A DNA stretch of 64,000 nucleotides, taken from assembly GCA_034421015.1 (NCBI GenBank), contig DAOUKT010000015.1:62001-126000 (forward strand), given 5' to 3'. The position numbers and the translations under genes are program-made. Below the pieces are notes generated by a model. That model saw only the letters and a list, made by a program, of their open reading frames with translations. It had not been told where the DNA came from and searched no databases. Source of the DNA: DAOUJW01 sp034421015. Its GTDB lineage: Bacteria; Chloroflexota; Dehalococcoidia; Lucifugimonadales; UBA2985. Below, piece after piece: positions 1 through 8,653 of this stretch (its first letter is position 1; each line of letters begins with the position of its first letter).

Positions 1-1
1 G

Positions 2-613
2 CGCGGGCAGTCAACCGAGGTGAACTACACCCTGAGGCAGGCGCTGAGGACGCGGCCCTTCTGGATAATCCTGGGGGCGTTCTGCCTGACCAACTTCGTC
101 AATACGGGCGTCAACTTCAACCTGGCTCCGCATCTGCTGGACAGCGGCCTCTCGGAGGTCCAGTCGGCGGTGGTGATGCTGGCCTGGGCGATGGTGAGCG
201 TCCCCGCGTCCCTGAGCGCCGGGTTCCTGGCGGACCGGATGTCCGTCCGAATCCTTATGGTGGTGTTCTCGGCGGGGCTGGGAGCGGGGATATACCTGTT
301 CCTCATGATCGACTCCTTTGCCGTGGGGATGTTCTTCGCAGTCCTCCACGGAGCCGCCTTTGCCGGCTCCTTTCTGATGCTGCAGCTTCTGCTGGCAAAC
401 ACCTTTGGGGCGGCGTCCCTGGGCACGCTGCGGGGCTTCATTGTGCCGTGGCAGATGGTGGCCAACGCCCTTGGGCCCCTGGCCGCGACCCTGGTCTTTG
501 ACACAACCGGAAGCTACGGCCCGATCCTTCGCACGTACATTGTGCTGCAGGTGGTGCTCGTCCTGGTGCTTCTGTTTGCCCTGCGAGGCGTGAGGCCCAG
601 GGATTCCGAGTGA
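2..613 (+). CDS. MFS transporter, C-terminal half (5' end outside window)
   Basis: The reading frame is open from the first bases of the window, so this is the end of a longer gene; the GTG at 20 is an internal codon, not a likely start. The roughly 200 visible residues hold about six hydrophobic helices. The loop GFLADRMSVR, after the second or third of them, resembles the conserved cytoplasmic loop seen in each half of major facilitator proteins. The family exports or imports small solutes across the inner membrane. The part seen fits the second six-helix bundle of a 12-helix transporter, and resembles the oxalate/formate or monocarboxylate type, but the substrate cannot be told. It ends about 160 bp before ftsH, which has its own promoter. 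Confidence 0.75.
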   Translation, partial: RGQSTEVNYTLRQALRTRPFWIILGAFCLTNFVNTGVNFNLAPHLLDSGLSEVQSAVVMLAWAMVSVPASLSAGFLADRMSVRILMVVFSAGLGAGIYLFLMIDSFAVGMFFAVLHGAAFAGSFLMLQLLLANTFGAASLGTLRGFIVPWQMVANALGPLAATLVFDTTGSYGPILRTYIVLQVVLVLVLLFALRGVRPRDSE

Positions 614-700
614 GGCCGCGGCCATTGTCACACTTCCTTAATATTTGTAATGTAGAATGCCAGCGGCGTTGTCCTACACTATGTCCATACGCAGGAATCT

Positions 701-729
701 TTGCCTTTGCGCACGGATTAAGGTAATAT
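701..729 (+). promoter_or_regulatory. Sigma-70-type promoter of ftsH
   Basis: A -35 box TTGCCT (701-706) and a -10 box TAATAT (724-729) are separated by exactly 17 bp. The expected start of transcription near 736 leaves a leader of about 36 nt before the ftsH ATG at 772. Read by eye only. Confidence 0.6.
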
Positions 730-771
730 TAAACTGACGGACATCAAGAGGACCCGGCAGGAAAGTCTCCC

Positions 772-2796
772 ATGAATAATCGGTGGATGCGAAACAGCTT
801 TGTGTACCTCCTCATAATTGTGGCGGTGCTCACGATTTTCTTCACCTTCTTTCAGGCCCCGTCCGGCTCAGAGAACATCCCCTTGAGCCAGGTCATTCAG
901 ATGGCCAAGAACAAGCAGGTGAGGAGCATTGAGGTAAACGACAACACCCTCAGCGTCGTTGGCATCGACGGGCAGACGTACCGTTCCCGCAAGGAGAGCG
1001 GCACCAGCATTTTCAGCATTCTGGAGGAGAGCGAAGCGGACATTACTGCCGTCAATATAGAGGTCAAGGGCAACAGCGGCCTTGGCAACCTGTTCGGCGT
1101 GCTCATCAACTTCCTGCCCCTCATCTTCTTTGGCGCCATCATCCTGTTCATGATGCGGCAGGCCCAGGGCAACAGCAATCAGACAATGAGCTTTGGCCGC
1201 AGCCGCGCGCGCATGTTCGTGGGCAACAAGCCGACGGTCACCTTCTCGGACGTGGCGGGGGTGGAGGAGGCCAAGCAGGAGCTGCACGAGGTTGTGGAGT
1301 TCCTGAGATTCCCGGAGCGTTTCGCCTCTCTGGGGGCAAAGATTCCCAAGGGCGTCCTCCTGGTGGGCCCTCCGGGTACAGGCAAGACCCTGTTGGGCAG
1401 GGCGGTGGCAGGAGAGGCGGGCGTCCCCTTCTTCTCCATCAGCGGCAGCGAGTTCGTTGAGATGTTCGTGGGCGTTGGAGCCTCCAGGGTGCGCGACCTG
1501 TTCGACCAGGCCAAGCGCAACTCGCCCTGTATCGTGTTCATAGACGAGATTGACGCCGTGGGCCGTCATCGAGGCGCGGGCCTCGGCGGAGGCCACGACG
1601 AGCGAGAGCAGACCCTCAACCAGATCCTCGTGGAGATGGACGGGTTCGATACCGGGGTCAACGTCATTGTGCTTGCGGCCACCAACCGGCCGGACATCCT
1701 GGACCCGGCGCTTCTGAGGCCGGGACGCTTCGACCGCAGGGTTGTTCTGGACGCGCCGGACATTCACGGCCGCAACGCCATTCTGGACGTCCACTCCAAG
1801 GGCAAGCCCCTGTCCCAGGACGTCGATCTGACCAGGGTGGCCCAGCAGACGCCCGGATTCAGCGGGGCGGACCTGGCCAACCTGGTCAACGAGGCGGCGA
1901 TTCTGGCGGCGCGCCAGAGCAAGAAGGACATCGGGCCAACGGAGTTCGCTGAGGCCATCGACCGCGTGATTGCCGGGCCGGAGCGCAAGAGCCGGGTCAT
2001 CACCGTCAAGGAGAAGAAGATTACGGCGTTCCACGAGGCGGGCCACGCTCTGGTGGCTCGTTTGCTTCCCAACGCTGACCCTGTCCACAAGATATCCATT
2101 ATCGCCCGCGGCGGAATGGGCGGCTATACCCGCCTGCTGCCGGAGGAGGACCGGTATCTCATGTCCAAGGGCCAGTTTGAGGACATGATAGCAACCGCCC
2201 TTGGAGGCAGGGTCGCGGAGGAGATCACCTTCGGCGAATGCACAACCGGGGCCAGCAACGACCTGGAGCACGCAACCAACCTCGCCCGCAACATGGTCAC
2301 CCGCTACGGCATGAGCGACAACCTGGGGCCCAGGACCTTCGGCAAGAAGGAGGAGCTTGTGTTCCTGGGCAGGGAGATATCGGAGCAGCGCGACTACAGC
2401 GACAAGATCGCCGAGGCCATCGACAACGAGGTGCACCACTTCATCCAGCACGCCTACACCACGGCCACCGATCTGCTTAAAACGCACAGGGCCAAGCTGG
2501 CGCAGATTTCCAAGTACCTCATTGAGAACGAGACTGTGGAGGGGGATGAACTGGTGGCGCTGTTTGACGCAGAGGTTCCGCCGCTGGAGCAGCTGGAGCG
2601 CGAGCTGGAGGTCCTTAGCACGAGGCCCGGCTCAGCCTCTCCCAAGGTGGAGGACGTTCCGATGAACGGGGCGTCGGACGACGGCGCGGCTCACGCGGTT
2701 AACGGCGTATCGGACGATGACACGGCGGCCGGCGCCTCAGGCGAGACCCCGGCTGAGGACGCGGACGAGCAGGCCCAGGGGCAATCGCCGGACTAG
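772..2796 (+). CDS. ftsH: ATP-dependent zinc metalloprotease FtsH
   Basis: Membrane-anchored AAA+ protease that degrades misfolded or short-lived membrane and cytosolic proteins as a hexamer. Two membrane helices (about residues 9-28 and 107-127) flank an external domain. The AAA module follows, with Walker A GPPGTGKT at 199-206, Walker B FIDEID near 256-261 and the second region of homology NRPDILDPALLRPGRFD at 305-321. The zinc motif HEAGH lies at 421-425. Length 674 aa is a little longer than usual because of an acidic, low-complexity tail (about residues 620-674) rich in Asp, Ala and Gly. The ATG is preceded by AGGAAAGTCTCCC. A promoter lies upstream. The tail is probably disordered; its role is unknown. 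Confidence 0.97.
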   Translation: MNNRWMRNSFVYLLIIVAVLTIFFTFFQAPSGSENIPLSQVIQMAKNKQVRSIEVNDNTLSVVGIDGQTYRSRKESGTSIFSILEESEADITAVNIEVKGNSGLGNLFGVLINFLPLIFFGAIILFMMRQAQGNSNQTMSFGRSRARMFVGNKPTVTFSDVAGVEEAKQELHEVVEFLRFPERFASLGAKIPKGVLLVGPPGTGKTLLGRAVAGEAGVPFFSISGSEFVEMFVGVGASRVRDLFDQAKRNSPCIVFIDEIDAVGRHRGAGLGGGHDEREQTLNQILVEMDGFDTGVNVIVLAATNRPDILDPALLRPGRFDRRVVLDAPDIHGRNAILDVHSKGKPLSQDVDLTRVAQQTPGFSGADLANLVNEAAILAARQSKKDIGPTEFAEAIDRVIAGPERKSRVITVKEKKITAFHEAGHALVARLLPNADPVHKISIIARGGMGGYTRLLPEEDRYLMSKGQFEDMIATALGGRVAEEITFGECTTGASNDLEHATNLARNMVTRYGMSDNLGPRTFGKKEELVFLGREISEQRDYSDKIAEAIDNEVHHFIQHAYTTATDLLKTHRAKLAQISKYLIENETVEGDELVALFDAEVPPLEQLERELEVLSTRPGSASPKVEDVPMNGASDDGAAHAVNGVSDDDTAAGASGETPAEDADEQAQGQSPD

Positions 2797-2801
2797 GGCT
2801 G

Positions 2802-3053
2802 TCACTCCTCGGACTCGATGGGTCTGGCCCGGTAGTACAGGCCCCAGCGCTGCATCAGTTCCTGCACCCTCGGATCGCCCAGTTCCACCAGTTCCCTCAG
2901 AAACCCGGCCATCGCGTGGGCGTGGATGTTCTCTGGCTCGCACACCCAGCTTGCCTCCGCCGGCACCACGTACAGCACGCCGCTCTGGTGGGTGCAATGG
3001 ATGTCCACCCGGGTGTCGCCCGTGCCTTCCTTGATTGTGACTCCGTACTGCAT
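2802..3053 (-). CDS. Small conserved-looking protein of unknown function
   Basis: An 83-aa protein that I do not recognise. It begins MQYGVTIKEGTGDTRVDIHC and ends in an acidic tail. The ATG at 3053 was chosen because AGGAG lies 7 nt upstream; the frame is open further upstream but has no ribosome site there. The gene converges on ftsH, with only 5 bp between the two stop codons. It is divergent from the acyl-CoA dehydrogenase gene. No signal peptide or membrane helix is visible. Codon use matches the backbone, which supports a real gene. Confidence 0.6.
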   Translation of the reverse strand: MQYGVTIKEGTGDTRVDIHCTHQSGVLYVVPAEASWVCEPENIHAHAMAGFLRELVELGDPRVQELMQRWGLYYRARPIESEE

Positions 3054-3134
3054 TCTGCTCTCCTGTCGACTTGACGTAGGTTCAATTGTACAACTTTGCC
3101 GCTCTACGCGATATGAGGAGGGGTATACACGCGC

Positions 3135-3162
3135 TTGACATCTTCGACAGGGGTGGTAAAAT
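3135..3162 (+). promoter_or_regulatory. Strong sigma-70-type promoter of the acyl-CoA dehydrogenase gene
   Basis: A consensus -35 TTGACA (3135-3140) and -10 TAAAAT (3157-3162) are separated by 16 bp. The expected start near 3169 gives a leader of about 95 nt before the ATG at 3265. Confidence 0.65.
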
Positions 3163-3264
3163 TTATCGCGTCGGGGAAGGCCCGTCTGCATGGCGTGCCT
3201 GACAGGGATGGAGGCTCTCCGGCAGAGTATAAGAGGGGGTCACCCCAAGGAAAGGAAGGTAGGA

Positions 3265-4491
3265 ATGGATTTCGCACTACCCTATACCAAGGAGCAGGAA
3301 GAGTTTCGGCAGGAGGTACGGTCCTGGCTTGAGGCGAACGTCCCTGATGCGATGAAGGAGCCCTACGACTCCAGGGACTTCAGCCAGGAGCAGTACCTGT
3401 TCTGGCGAGAGACGCACAAGAAGCTCGCTGAGAAGGGATGGCTGTTCCCAACGTTCCCCAAGGAGTACGGCGGCGGCGGCCTGTCCGGTGACCACGAGAC
3501 CATCATAACCGAGGAGTTCCATAACTTCCGGGTCCCCAACAACTTCACCAACCAGTTCGTATTCCCGGCCCTTCTGGTCTGGGGCACCGAGGAGCAGAAG
3601 CAGAAGTTCCTAGTTCCTCTGCTCAAGTCCCAGATCACGGCATGGCAGAAGTTCACGGAGCCCAGCTCCGGCGCAGATCTGGCCGACTACAAGAGCACCG
3701 CAGTCCGCGACGGAGACGACTGGCTCCTGACCGGCTCCAACGTGTTCGTGAGCGGCAAGCCCAGGCCCCAGTGGGGAGTCGAAGGGCCCAACTACCTCTT
3801 CGGCCCCATGATGACCGACCCGGAGGCGCCGCGACACCGCAACTTGGGCTTCTTCATGGTCCCGGTCCCCTCCGAGGGTCTGGACGTCAAGGAGCAGGCG
3901 CTTCTCCCCGGCCATGACCAGCACGCCATCTTCCTGGACAACGTCCGGGTGCCCGGCGACCACCTCATCGGCGGCGACCACCAGGGCTGGCAGGTATCCA
4001 ACACCAGCCTTGAGCAGGAGCACGGCGGTCGAGGCCGGGCCTTCGCTCGCGACGAGGTTGTTGACCAGATGGTTGAGTTCGCCAAGGGGAACAAGGGCGC
4101 CGATTCCGTAGCGCAGCAGACGACCATGGACGCCGTAATCGAGGCCCACATCCATGACCTGCTGCTCAGGCGCACCTACTGGATGTACCAGAACCACATG
4201 GAGATCAACTACCAGGGCAACGTAGGCAACGTGTACGGCCGAGAGTCCAGCCTGCGCATCGCCAGCCGGGCCCGGGAGCTCATGGGCATGAACTCCCTGC
4301 TGGACAGGAACGAGCCGGGCGTCCTCTACGAGGGTCGCCAGGAGGTCAACCAGCGGTCCAGGGCAGGGCAGAACCACGCCGGCGGTAGCACCAACATCGC
4401 CAAGGTGGTCCTTTCACGGCGCATCGGCATCAGCCGGACCCAGGAGCGGGCGGCCCCCACGCCTTCCACCGCCACATCCTCGGGCAGCTAG
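3265..4491 (+). CDS. Acyl-CoA dehydrogenase family protein
   Basis: FAD-dependent enzyme expected to introduce a trans double bond between C2 and C3 of an acyl-CoA. The 408-aa protein shows the family order: helical N-terminal domain (TKEQEEFRQEVRSWLE), the FAD and substrate loop KFTEPSSGADLADYKSTAVRDGDDW with its usual beta-strands near residue 130, and a C-terminal helical domain. The ATG at 3265 follows GGAAGGTAGGA; an upstream in-frame ATG at 3190 has no such site. It is transcribed alone, with a consensus promoter before it and a strong terminator after it. The substrate is not predictable, and the catalytic Glu could not be placed with certainty. The last 20 or so residues are Ala/Thr/Pro-rich and unlike the family core. 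Confidence 0.9.
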   Translation: MDFALPYTKEQEEFRQEVRSWLEANVPDAMKEPYDSRDFSQEQYLFWRETHKKLAEKGWLFPTFPKEYGGGGLSGDHETIITEEFHNFRVPNNFTNQFVFPALLVWGTEEQKQKFLVPLLKSQITAWQKFTEPSSGADLADYKSTAVRDGDDWLLTGSNVFVSGKPRPQWGVEGPNYLFGPMMTDPEAPRHRNLGFFMVPVPSEGLDVKEQALLPGHDQHAIFLDNVRVPGDHLIGGDHQGWQVSNTSLEQEHGGRGRAFARDEVVDQMVEFAKGNKGADSVAQQTTMDAVIEAHIHDLLLRRTYWMYQNHMEINYQGNVGNVYGRESSLRIASRARELMGMNSLLDRNEPGVLYEGRQEVNQRSRAGQNHAGGSTNIAKVVLSRRIGISRTQERAAPTPSTATSSGS

Positions 4492-4510
4492 CTCACCTTT
4501 CGCCCGAAGC

Positions 4511-4552
4511 AACACCGCCCGACCAGACTTGGTCGGGCGGTGTTCTTTTGTT
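4511..4552 (+). terminator. Intrinsic terminator after the acyl-CoA dehydrogenase gene
   Basis: A perfect 14-bp GC-rich stem (4511-4524 pairs with 4531-4544) has a 6-nt loop and is followed by CTTTTGTT. The convergent gene at 4570-5271 ends just beyond it, so it may serve both strands. Confidence 0.88.
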
Positions 4553-4569
4553 GGGGAATGTGGGATTTC

Positions 4570-5271
4570 CTAGAACCAGGGCCAGGGCACGTTGCGGCGA
4601 TAGGGATCTGAGGCCGGGAAGCGGCCCATAGCCAGCAGCTCCTCGATACGCCTGTCCAGCGCCTCAACCTCCTCCGGATACAGCAGGTCCGACAGCTCAT
4701 CCGCAAGCTCCCCGGCAGATCGCAGGACGGTCAGGAACGCGGACATCTCATCCAACAGGCGGGCGGAAATCGGCTCCCCCACGAAGTCCCAGATGACGGT
4801 CCTCAGCTTGGGCTCCTCGTGGAAGGTGATGCCGTGGTCAATCGACCACACCCTGCCGCCCCAGTCCTTGAAGCAGTGGCTCGCCTTCCTGTCGGCGTTG
4901 TTGGCAAGGAGGTCAAAGAGGGCAATGCGCTCCATCTCGTCCCGGCGTTCCACAATGAGGTTGAAGTAGTTGGACTCAGAGTCCGCGTCAATGAATTGCT
5001 GCACGGAGCCCACGCCAAAGGGGCCGTCCCGGATGACGGTGCACGGGACGAAGTCCCAGGTCAGGGCCCGGGACACCAGGTAGGCGGCGTACTCGCGCTT
5101 GTACAGCGTGCCGGGGGGGAAGTCCCACAGGGGGCGCTCGCCCCTGCGAGGCTTGTAGATTGCCTCCCTGGTCTCATGGCCGTCGGACACAGACACAAGC
5201 AGCGTATCGTTGGAGCCCTGGGGCATGAGCATCGGATGGGATATCTCCCCGTCCAGCAGAAAGCGGCTCAT
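4570..5271 (-). CDS. SCO1664-like protein with PI3/PI4-kinase-like fold
   Basis: Resembles the SCO1664 family, best known from Actinobacteria and related to the phosphatidylinositol 3/4-kinase fold; its substrate is unknown. Visible family features are the start GEISHPMLMPQGSNDTLLV, the phrase AIYKPRRGERPLWDFP with a conserved Lys, the catalytic-like NNADRKASHCF, and SIDHGITFHEE followed by RTVIWDFVGEPI. The ATG at 5271 is preferred (GAGG 5 nt upstream, family-like N-terminus); an ATG at 5310 and a TTG at 5338-5340 are alternatives. It lies about 100 bp downstream of the DUF3090 gene on the same strand, and the two families are typically neighbours. They are probably co-transcribed. Confidence 0.8.
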   Translation of the reverse strand: MSRFLLDGEISHPMLMPQGSNDTLLVSVSDGHETREAIYKPRRGERPLWDFPPGTLYKREYAAYLVSRALTWDFVPCTVIRDGPFGVGSVQQFIDADSESNYFNLIVERRDEMERIALFDLLANNADRKASHCFKDWGGRVWSIDHGITFHEEPKLRTVIWDFVGEPISARLLDEMSAFLTVLRSAGELADELSDLLYPEEVEALDRRIEELLAMGRFPASDPYRRNVPWPWF

Positions 5272-5374
5272 CTCGTCCTCGGGGTTCTCCGGCCTTCTCT
5301 CCGTATCCATGTCGCCTGTGAGGGATTCGGGAAAGCGCAATTACGACGGCGATCCCGCTTTGTCCCCTTTGCAG

Positions 5375-5896
5375 TTATCTCAGCTCGAAGGAGTTGTGGC
5401 CGTTGGCGCGCGGGCAGACGTGGGGGTCGGCGCCCATCGGAGCGCTGCACAGCGGGCACAGCGGCCGTCCGGCGGCGACTACGGTCTGGGCCTCCTCTGC
5501 CAGGTCCGTCATCTGGGACCGGGACGCCCAGAACTCCAGCAAGGGGACGTCTTCGTCTTCATCCTCGCGGTCGTGGGCCTCAATGAGGAAGAGGTCTTGC
5601 CGCGGCTCGTGGCCCAGGCTGAGCTTGCCGACCTTGAACTCCACAGGCTCCCCGGCCTCGCTTGACGGCTCGGCAGGCGGCGGCGACGGGTAGACCGGCG
5701 AATCCTCCGAGGAGGACAGGGACAGCAGTTGGCGTATGGCCATGGACAGCTGGGAAAGCTGCTCCTTCTCCAGCCACATGCACGCGCCTCCCCTTGGCCC
5801 GTCCAGCAGCAGTCGGAAGGTGCGCTGTCCCGGCTCGCCAATGGCCTCGGCCTTGACGGAGGCTACTCGACCGAAATCATGTCTGGCGTTCGGCAT
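5375..5896 (-). CDS. DUF3090 family protein (SCO1665-like)
   Basis: A 173-aa protein of unknown function. The N-terminal phrase AIGEPGQRTFRLLL and the C-terminal Cys/His motif CPLCSAPMGADPHVCPRANGH are typical of DUF3090, which is usually encoded beside the SCO1664 family, as here. The Cys/His motif probably binds zinc. No ribosome site precedes the ATG. Instead a TATGAT box lies about 14 nt upstream of it, so the mRNA may be leaderless (inference). What the pair does is not known. Confidence 0.85.
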   Translation of the reverse strand: MPNARHDFGRVASVKAEAIGEPGQRTFRLLLDGPRGGACMWLEKEQLSQLSMAIRQLLSLSSSEDSPVYPSPPPAEPSSEAGEPVEFKVGKLSLGHEPRQDLFLIEAHDREDEDEDVPLLEFWASRSQMTDLAEEAQTVVAAGRPLCPLCSAPMGADPHVCPRANGHNSFELR

Positions 5897-6001
5897 GATG
5901 CTCTATATCATACTACGGAGAAGATGGGATGGTAAAAGCAAAGGGCCGCTCGCCGGCGCCGTTGCAGTTGGAGGGGACCGAAGAGCCGCGGAGCCAGGAG
6001 C

Positions 6002-6811
6002 CTAGTCCACTTCCTCAATGCGGTAACGCATGGCGCCCCTGGGTGTGGTGACCTCCACCTCGTCGCCGGCCTGGTGTTCCATCAGCGCCTTCCCCACCGG
6101 GGAGGCCACGGACATCTTGAAGTCCATTGGGCTTGCTTCCGAGGCGTTCACCAGCGTGTAGACCATCTCGTCGTTGGTTGAAGCGTCCGTGAGCCTGACC
6201 CTGCTGCCCAGCTTGATGCGCCGCTCGTCTTGTGCGGCTGGGCCGGACGCGCTCCCATCGACTATGTTGGCGCGCTGGATGGAGTCCTCAACCTCGCGAA
6301 TGCGGGCTTCCAGAAGCCCCTGGCGGTCCCGGGCCGCGTCCAAGGGAGCGTTTTCTCGAAAGTCCTTGTCCGCTGCCGCTCGGCTGATGTCCTGGGCCAC
6401 CGAGACTCGCTCTCCCTTGAGCGTCTCCAACTCGGTGAGAAGGCTCTCGTAGCCCTCCTGGGTTATGTCGATAGTGGCTCTTGCGCTCTCCTTGGGAGCG
6501 GCCCTGCGGCCAACCCTGCGCACCTTGATGTGCTTGGCAAGTGACCTGTCGGTGAAATTGCTCTTGTAGCAGAAGGTGAGGAAGTTCTTCACGGCCTGGA
6601 GGTGCTCGCCCGCGTCCTGCCTGGCCTCCGAGGTCACTTCGTCGCCGTACTCCGCGGCTTCGTGGGGCCTTATGGAGACCACCGTGCGCTCTCGACCAAT
6701 CCAGCGAATGAACTTGGTGAGCTCCTGCTGGGCATCCTGCCGCGCCTGCACCTTCCGGCCTGAAAGGTACTGGGTCAACGCTTCAGAGACACTGACTTGA
6801 ACGGACACCAT
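6002..6811 (-). CDS. GreA/GreB-type transcription factor fused to a recombinase-like N-terminal domain
   Basis: The C-terminal half matches GreA: a coiled-coil (ITQEGYESLLTELETLKGER ... ARDRQGLLEARIREVEDSI) followed by an FKBP-like domain with DEMVYTLVNASEASP, SPVGKALMEHQAGDEVEV and a final YRIEEVD. GreA rescues backtracked RNA polymerase by stimulating transcript cleavage. The first 105 or so residues are not part of GreA. They look like the SAM-like core-binding domain of tyrosine recombinases (ALTQYLSGRK ... LQAVKNFLTFCYK). The ATG at 6811 gives 269 aa; another ATG at 6850 would add 13 residues that overlap a purine-rich AGGGGGAG tract. The tip acidic residues of the coiled-coil (DKDFRENAPLD) are present, so cleavage activity is plausible. 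Confidence 0.82.
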   Translation of the reverse strand: MVSVQVSVSEALTQYLSGRKVQARQDAQQELTKFIRWIGRERTVVSIRPHEAAEYGDEVTSEARQDAGEHLQAVKNFLTFCYKSNFTDRSLAKHIKVRRVGRRAAPKESARATIDITQEGYESLLTELETLKGERVSVAQDISRAAADKDFRENAPLDAARDRQGLLEARIREVEDSIQRANIVDGSASGPAAQDERRIKLGSRVRLTDASTNDEMVYTLVNASEASPMDFKMSVASPVGKALMEHQAGDEVEVTTPRGAMRYRIEEVD

Positions 6812-7039
6812 ACTCTGTGAGTCTACTCCCCCTAGTCTGAGTTGCTCCATTGTAGGCGGACGGGCTGGCGACTGTCAACGAGTGTTGCACTTGGGAAAAG
6901 GCATTTTCCGTCGTGAAATGGAAGTGGTCTGCCAGTAGTCGGACTCCGACGGGGTTGACACATCGGCTCAATATGGGGTATTTGCTCTAGGGTCTCCATT
7001 AACTGACTGGCACAGCCGGTTTCTGCGAAAGGTCCCTGA

Positions 7040-7948
7040 ATGCTTGAGATATTCATAGAGGTGGTGTCGCCCGTATTCCTGATGGCCGGGATTGGCGCGC
7101 TTATCCGCAGGCTGAGAAACGTCCCCAGCGACTCCATCAGCCAGATAACTCTGTACATATTCGCTCCGGCGCTGGTGTTCAACTCCCTGGCCGGAACCGA
7201 GATTCCCCTGGAGGAAATGGGCAAGATTGCCCTCTTCACGGTCTGCCTGGCCGCGGCGCTTTACCTGCTCTCCATTGCCGTCGCCCGCCTGCTGTCCCTG
7301 GGGCGCGAGGGCACAAGCGCATTCCTCCTCACCACCCTCTTCATGAACGCCGGCAACTACGGCCTGCCGGTGGCCCTGCTGGCCTTTGGCGAGGTTGGTG
7401 TGCAGTTTGCCGTGGTCTTCTTCGTGTGCCAGGCGACTCTGGGCGGCACGCTGGCGGTGTACCTGGCGTCCCGGAGCCGGCTGGGGATAGGGGACGCGCT
7501 GAAATCCGTGCTGCGGATGCCCCTTGTGTACGCTACGGTGTTCGGCCTCGCGGTGAACCTCCTGGAGCTACAGTTGCCCACGACCATAGCGGAGCCTGCG
7601 AGGATCCTGGGCAACGCCGCCGTGCCCTCCATGCTGATGGTGCTGGGCATCCAGCTGGCGACGCGGTTCTCCCCGGAAGACCTGCGCTCCCTGACCGCCG
7701 CCGTCTTCCTGCGGCTGGTGGTTTCGGCGGGGGCCGGTTACCTCATCACCCTGGCCCTGGGCATCGACGGCCTTTTGCAGCAGGTACTGGTGGTGGTATC
7801 GGCCATGCCCACGGCCGTGTTCACGACGATACTGGCGAACCAGTTCCAGGCAAAGCCGGCGTTTGTGACCAACGGCGTAGTGCTGGGGACGCTGCTGAGT
7901 CTTGTCACCCTGACTGCGATCATCTCGGTGGTGGAGGCCATGCTGTAG
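7040..7948 (+). CDS. AEC (auxin efflux carrier) family transporter
   Basis: A 302-aa integral membrane protein with about ten hydrophobic helices. The family motif NAGNYGLPVALLAFGE lies near residues 104-119, and a second-half FVTNGVVLGTLLSLVT corresponds to the repeat. AEC carriers move organic acids such as malate or malonate, or amino acids, across the inner membrane; the substrate here is unknown. The gene stands alone, divergent from the GreA-like gene, with a miniature element (7960-8165) inserted directly downstream. Confidence 0.9.
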   Translation: MLEIFIEVVSPVFLMAGIGALIRRLRNVPSDSISQITLYIFAPALVFNSLAGTEIPLEEMGKIALFTVCLAAALYLLSIAVARLLSLGREGTSAFLLTTLFMNAGNYGLPVALLAFGEVGVQFAVVFFVCQATLGGTLAVYLASRSRLGIGDALKSVLRMPLVYATVFGLAVNLLELQLPTTIAEPARILGNAAVPSMLMVLGIQLATRFSPEDLRSLTAAVFLRLVVSAGAGYLITLALGIDGLLQQVLVVVSAMPTAVFTTILANQFQAKPAFVTNGVVLGTLLSLVTLTAIISVVEAML

Positions 7949-7959
7949 GCGAGGACTGC

Positions 7960-8165
7960 GGTATTCTCTACAGGCGTTGGCTATGGCGCGCGATACCGCT
8001 CATACTGAGCTGGTCGAAGTAAATGAGCGGTATCGCCGTGTTCACGATTTCCCGCTCATATGGTTCGACTGGCTCACCCCCGTATCAAGTACGGGGCAGG
8101 CTATGAGCGGGAAGAGAGTTACGCTCCACGCGACGTTGGCCCTACCAACCCGTATAGAGAATACG
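7960..8165. mobile_element. Miniature inverted-repeat element, copy A (complete)
   Basis: The left end GGTATTCTCTACAGGCGTTG is mirrored by the right end at about 8144-8165 with a few mismatches. Direct 8-bp flanks AGGACTGC (7952-7959) and AGGATTGC (8166-8173) differ at one base, as an old target-site duplication would. Inside are two hairpins: a perfect 11-bp pair 7992-8002/8024-8034, and a perfect 10-bp pair 8051-8060/8102-8111 with arms CCCGCTCATA and TATGAGCGGG. It encodes no transposase. Together with flanking sequence it fills the 313-bp gap between the AEC and cupin genes. Related copies lie at 27413, 38265 and 46671. Confidence 0.85.
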
Positions 8166-8261
8166 AGGATTGCGTCGCCGTTGACTGAGCTTCTGCAGGG
8201 GAGTATCGTAATTGCCGGTTCAGAGATTCTACAGCCACTGCATTCAGGAGGGCAGCATCGA

Positions 8262-8618
8262 ATGAAATCCGTGCCGTGGGACGAGGTCAACGAGGACCGC
8301 CTGATTGGCGGCATACGCAGGCGCATTGTCACAGGGGAGAAGGTGATGCTGGGGCGTATCTACTTCCCGGAGGGGGCTATTGTGCCCGCGCACCGGCACG
8401 AGAATGAGCAGATTACCCACGTCCTCTCCGGCGCGTTGCGCTTTATTGTGGACGGGCAGGAGGTGATTGTCAGGGCGGGGGAGACCCTCAACATTCCCTC
8501 CAACGCTGAGCACAGCGCCGAGGCCCTGGAGGAGACCGTGGAGATAGACGCCTTCAGCCCGATCCGGCAGGACTGGCTGGACGGCTCCGACGCCTACCTG
8601 CGGGAGCCTGAGTCCTAG
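8262..8618 (+). CDS. Cupin-domain protein
   Basis: A 118-aa single-domain cupin. Cupin motif 1 is seen as PAHRHENEQITHVLSGALRFIVDG (two His and a Glu as metal ligands) and motif 2 as AGETLNIPSNAEHSAEALEE (His ligand). Small cupins of this type bind a metal and act as enzymes or ligand sensors; none can be assigned. The ATG at 8262 follows AGGAGG at 10 nt. The frame is open upstream to 7977, but that stretch is the miniature element and is not credible coding sequence. Confidence 0.85.
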   Translation: MKSVPWDEVNEDRLIGGIRRRIVTGEKVMLGRIYFPEGAIVPAHRHENEQITHVLSGALRFIVDGQEVIVRAGETLNIPSNAEHSAEALEETVEIDAFSPIRQDWLDGSDAYLREPES

Positions 8619-8653
8619 GCTGTCAGCCCCTTCACCCCTGGATTCCTGCCTGC

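Noticed and set aside
868..2487. A 539-codon open frame opposite ftsH
   Set aside because: It is a shadow of the high-GC ftsH gene: no ribosome site, no family pattern, and ftsH is certain. The same holds for long antisense frames over lhr (16983-18947), the fused CoA-transferase (28950-30035) and the molybdenum hydroxylase (45012-46313).
7977..8261. An N-terminal extension of the cupin gene
   Set aside because: The frame is open, but the stretch is mostly the miniature element, and a ribosome site stands before the ATG at 8262.
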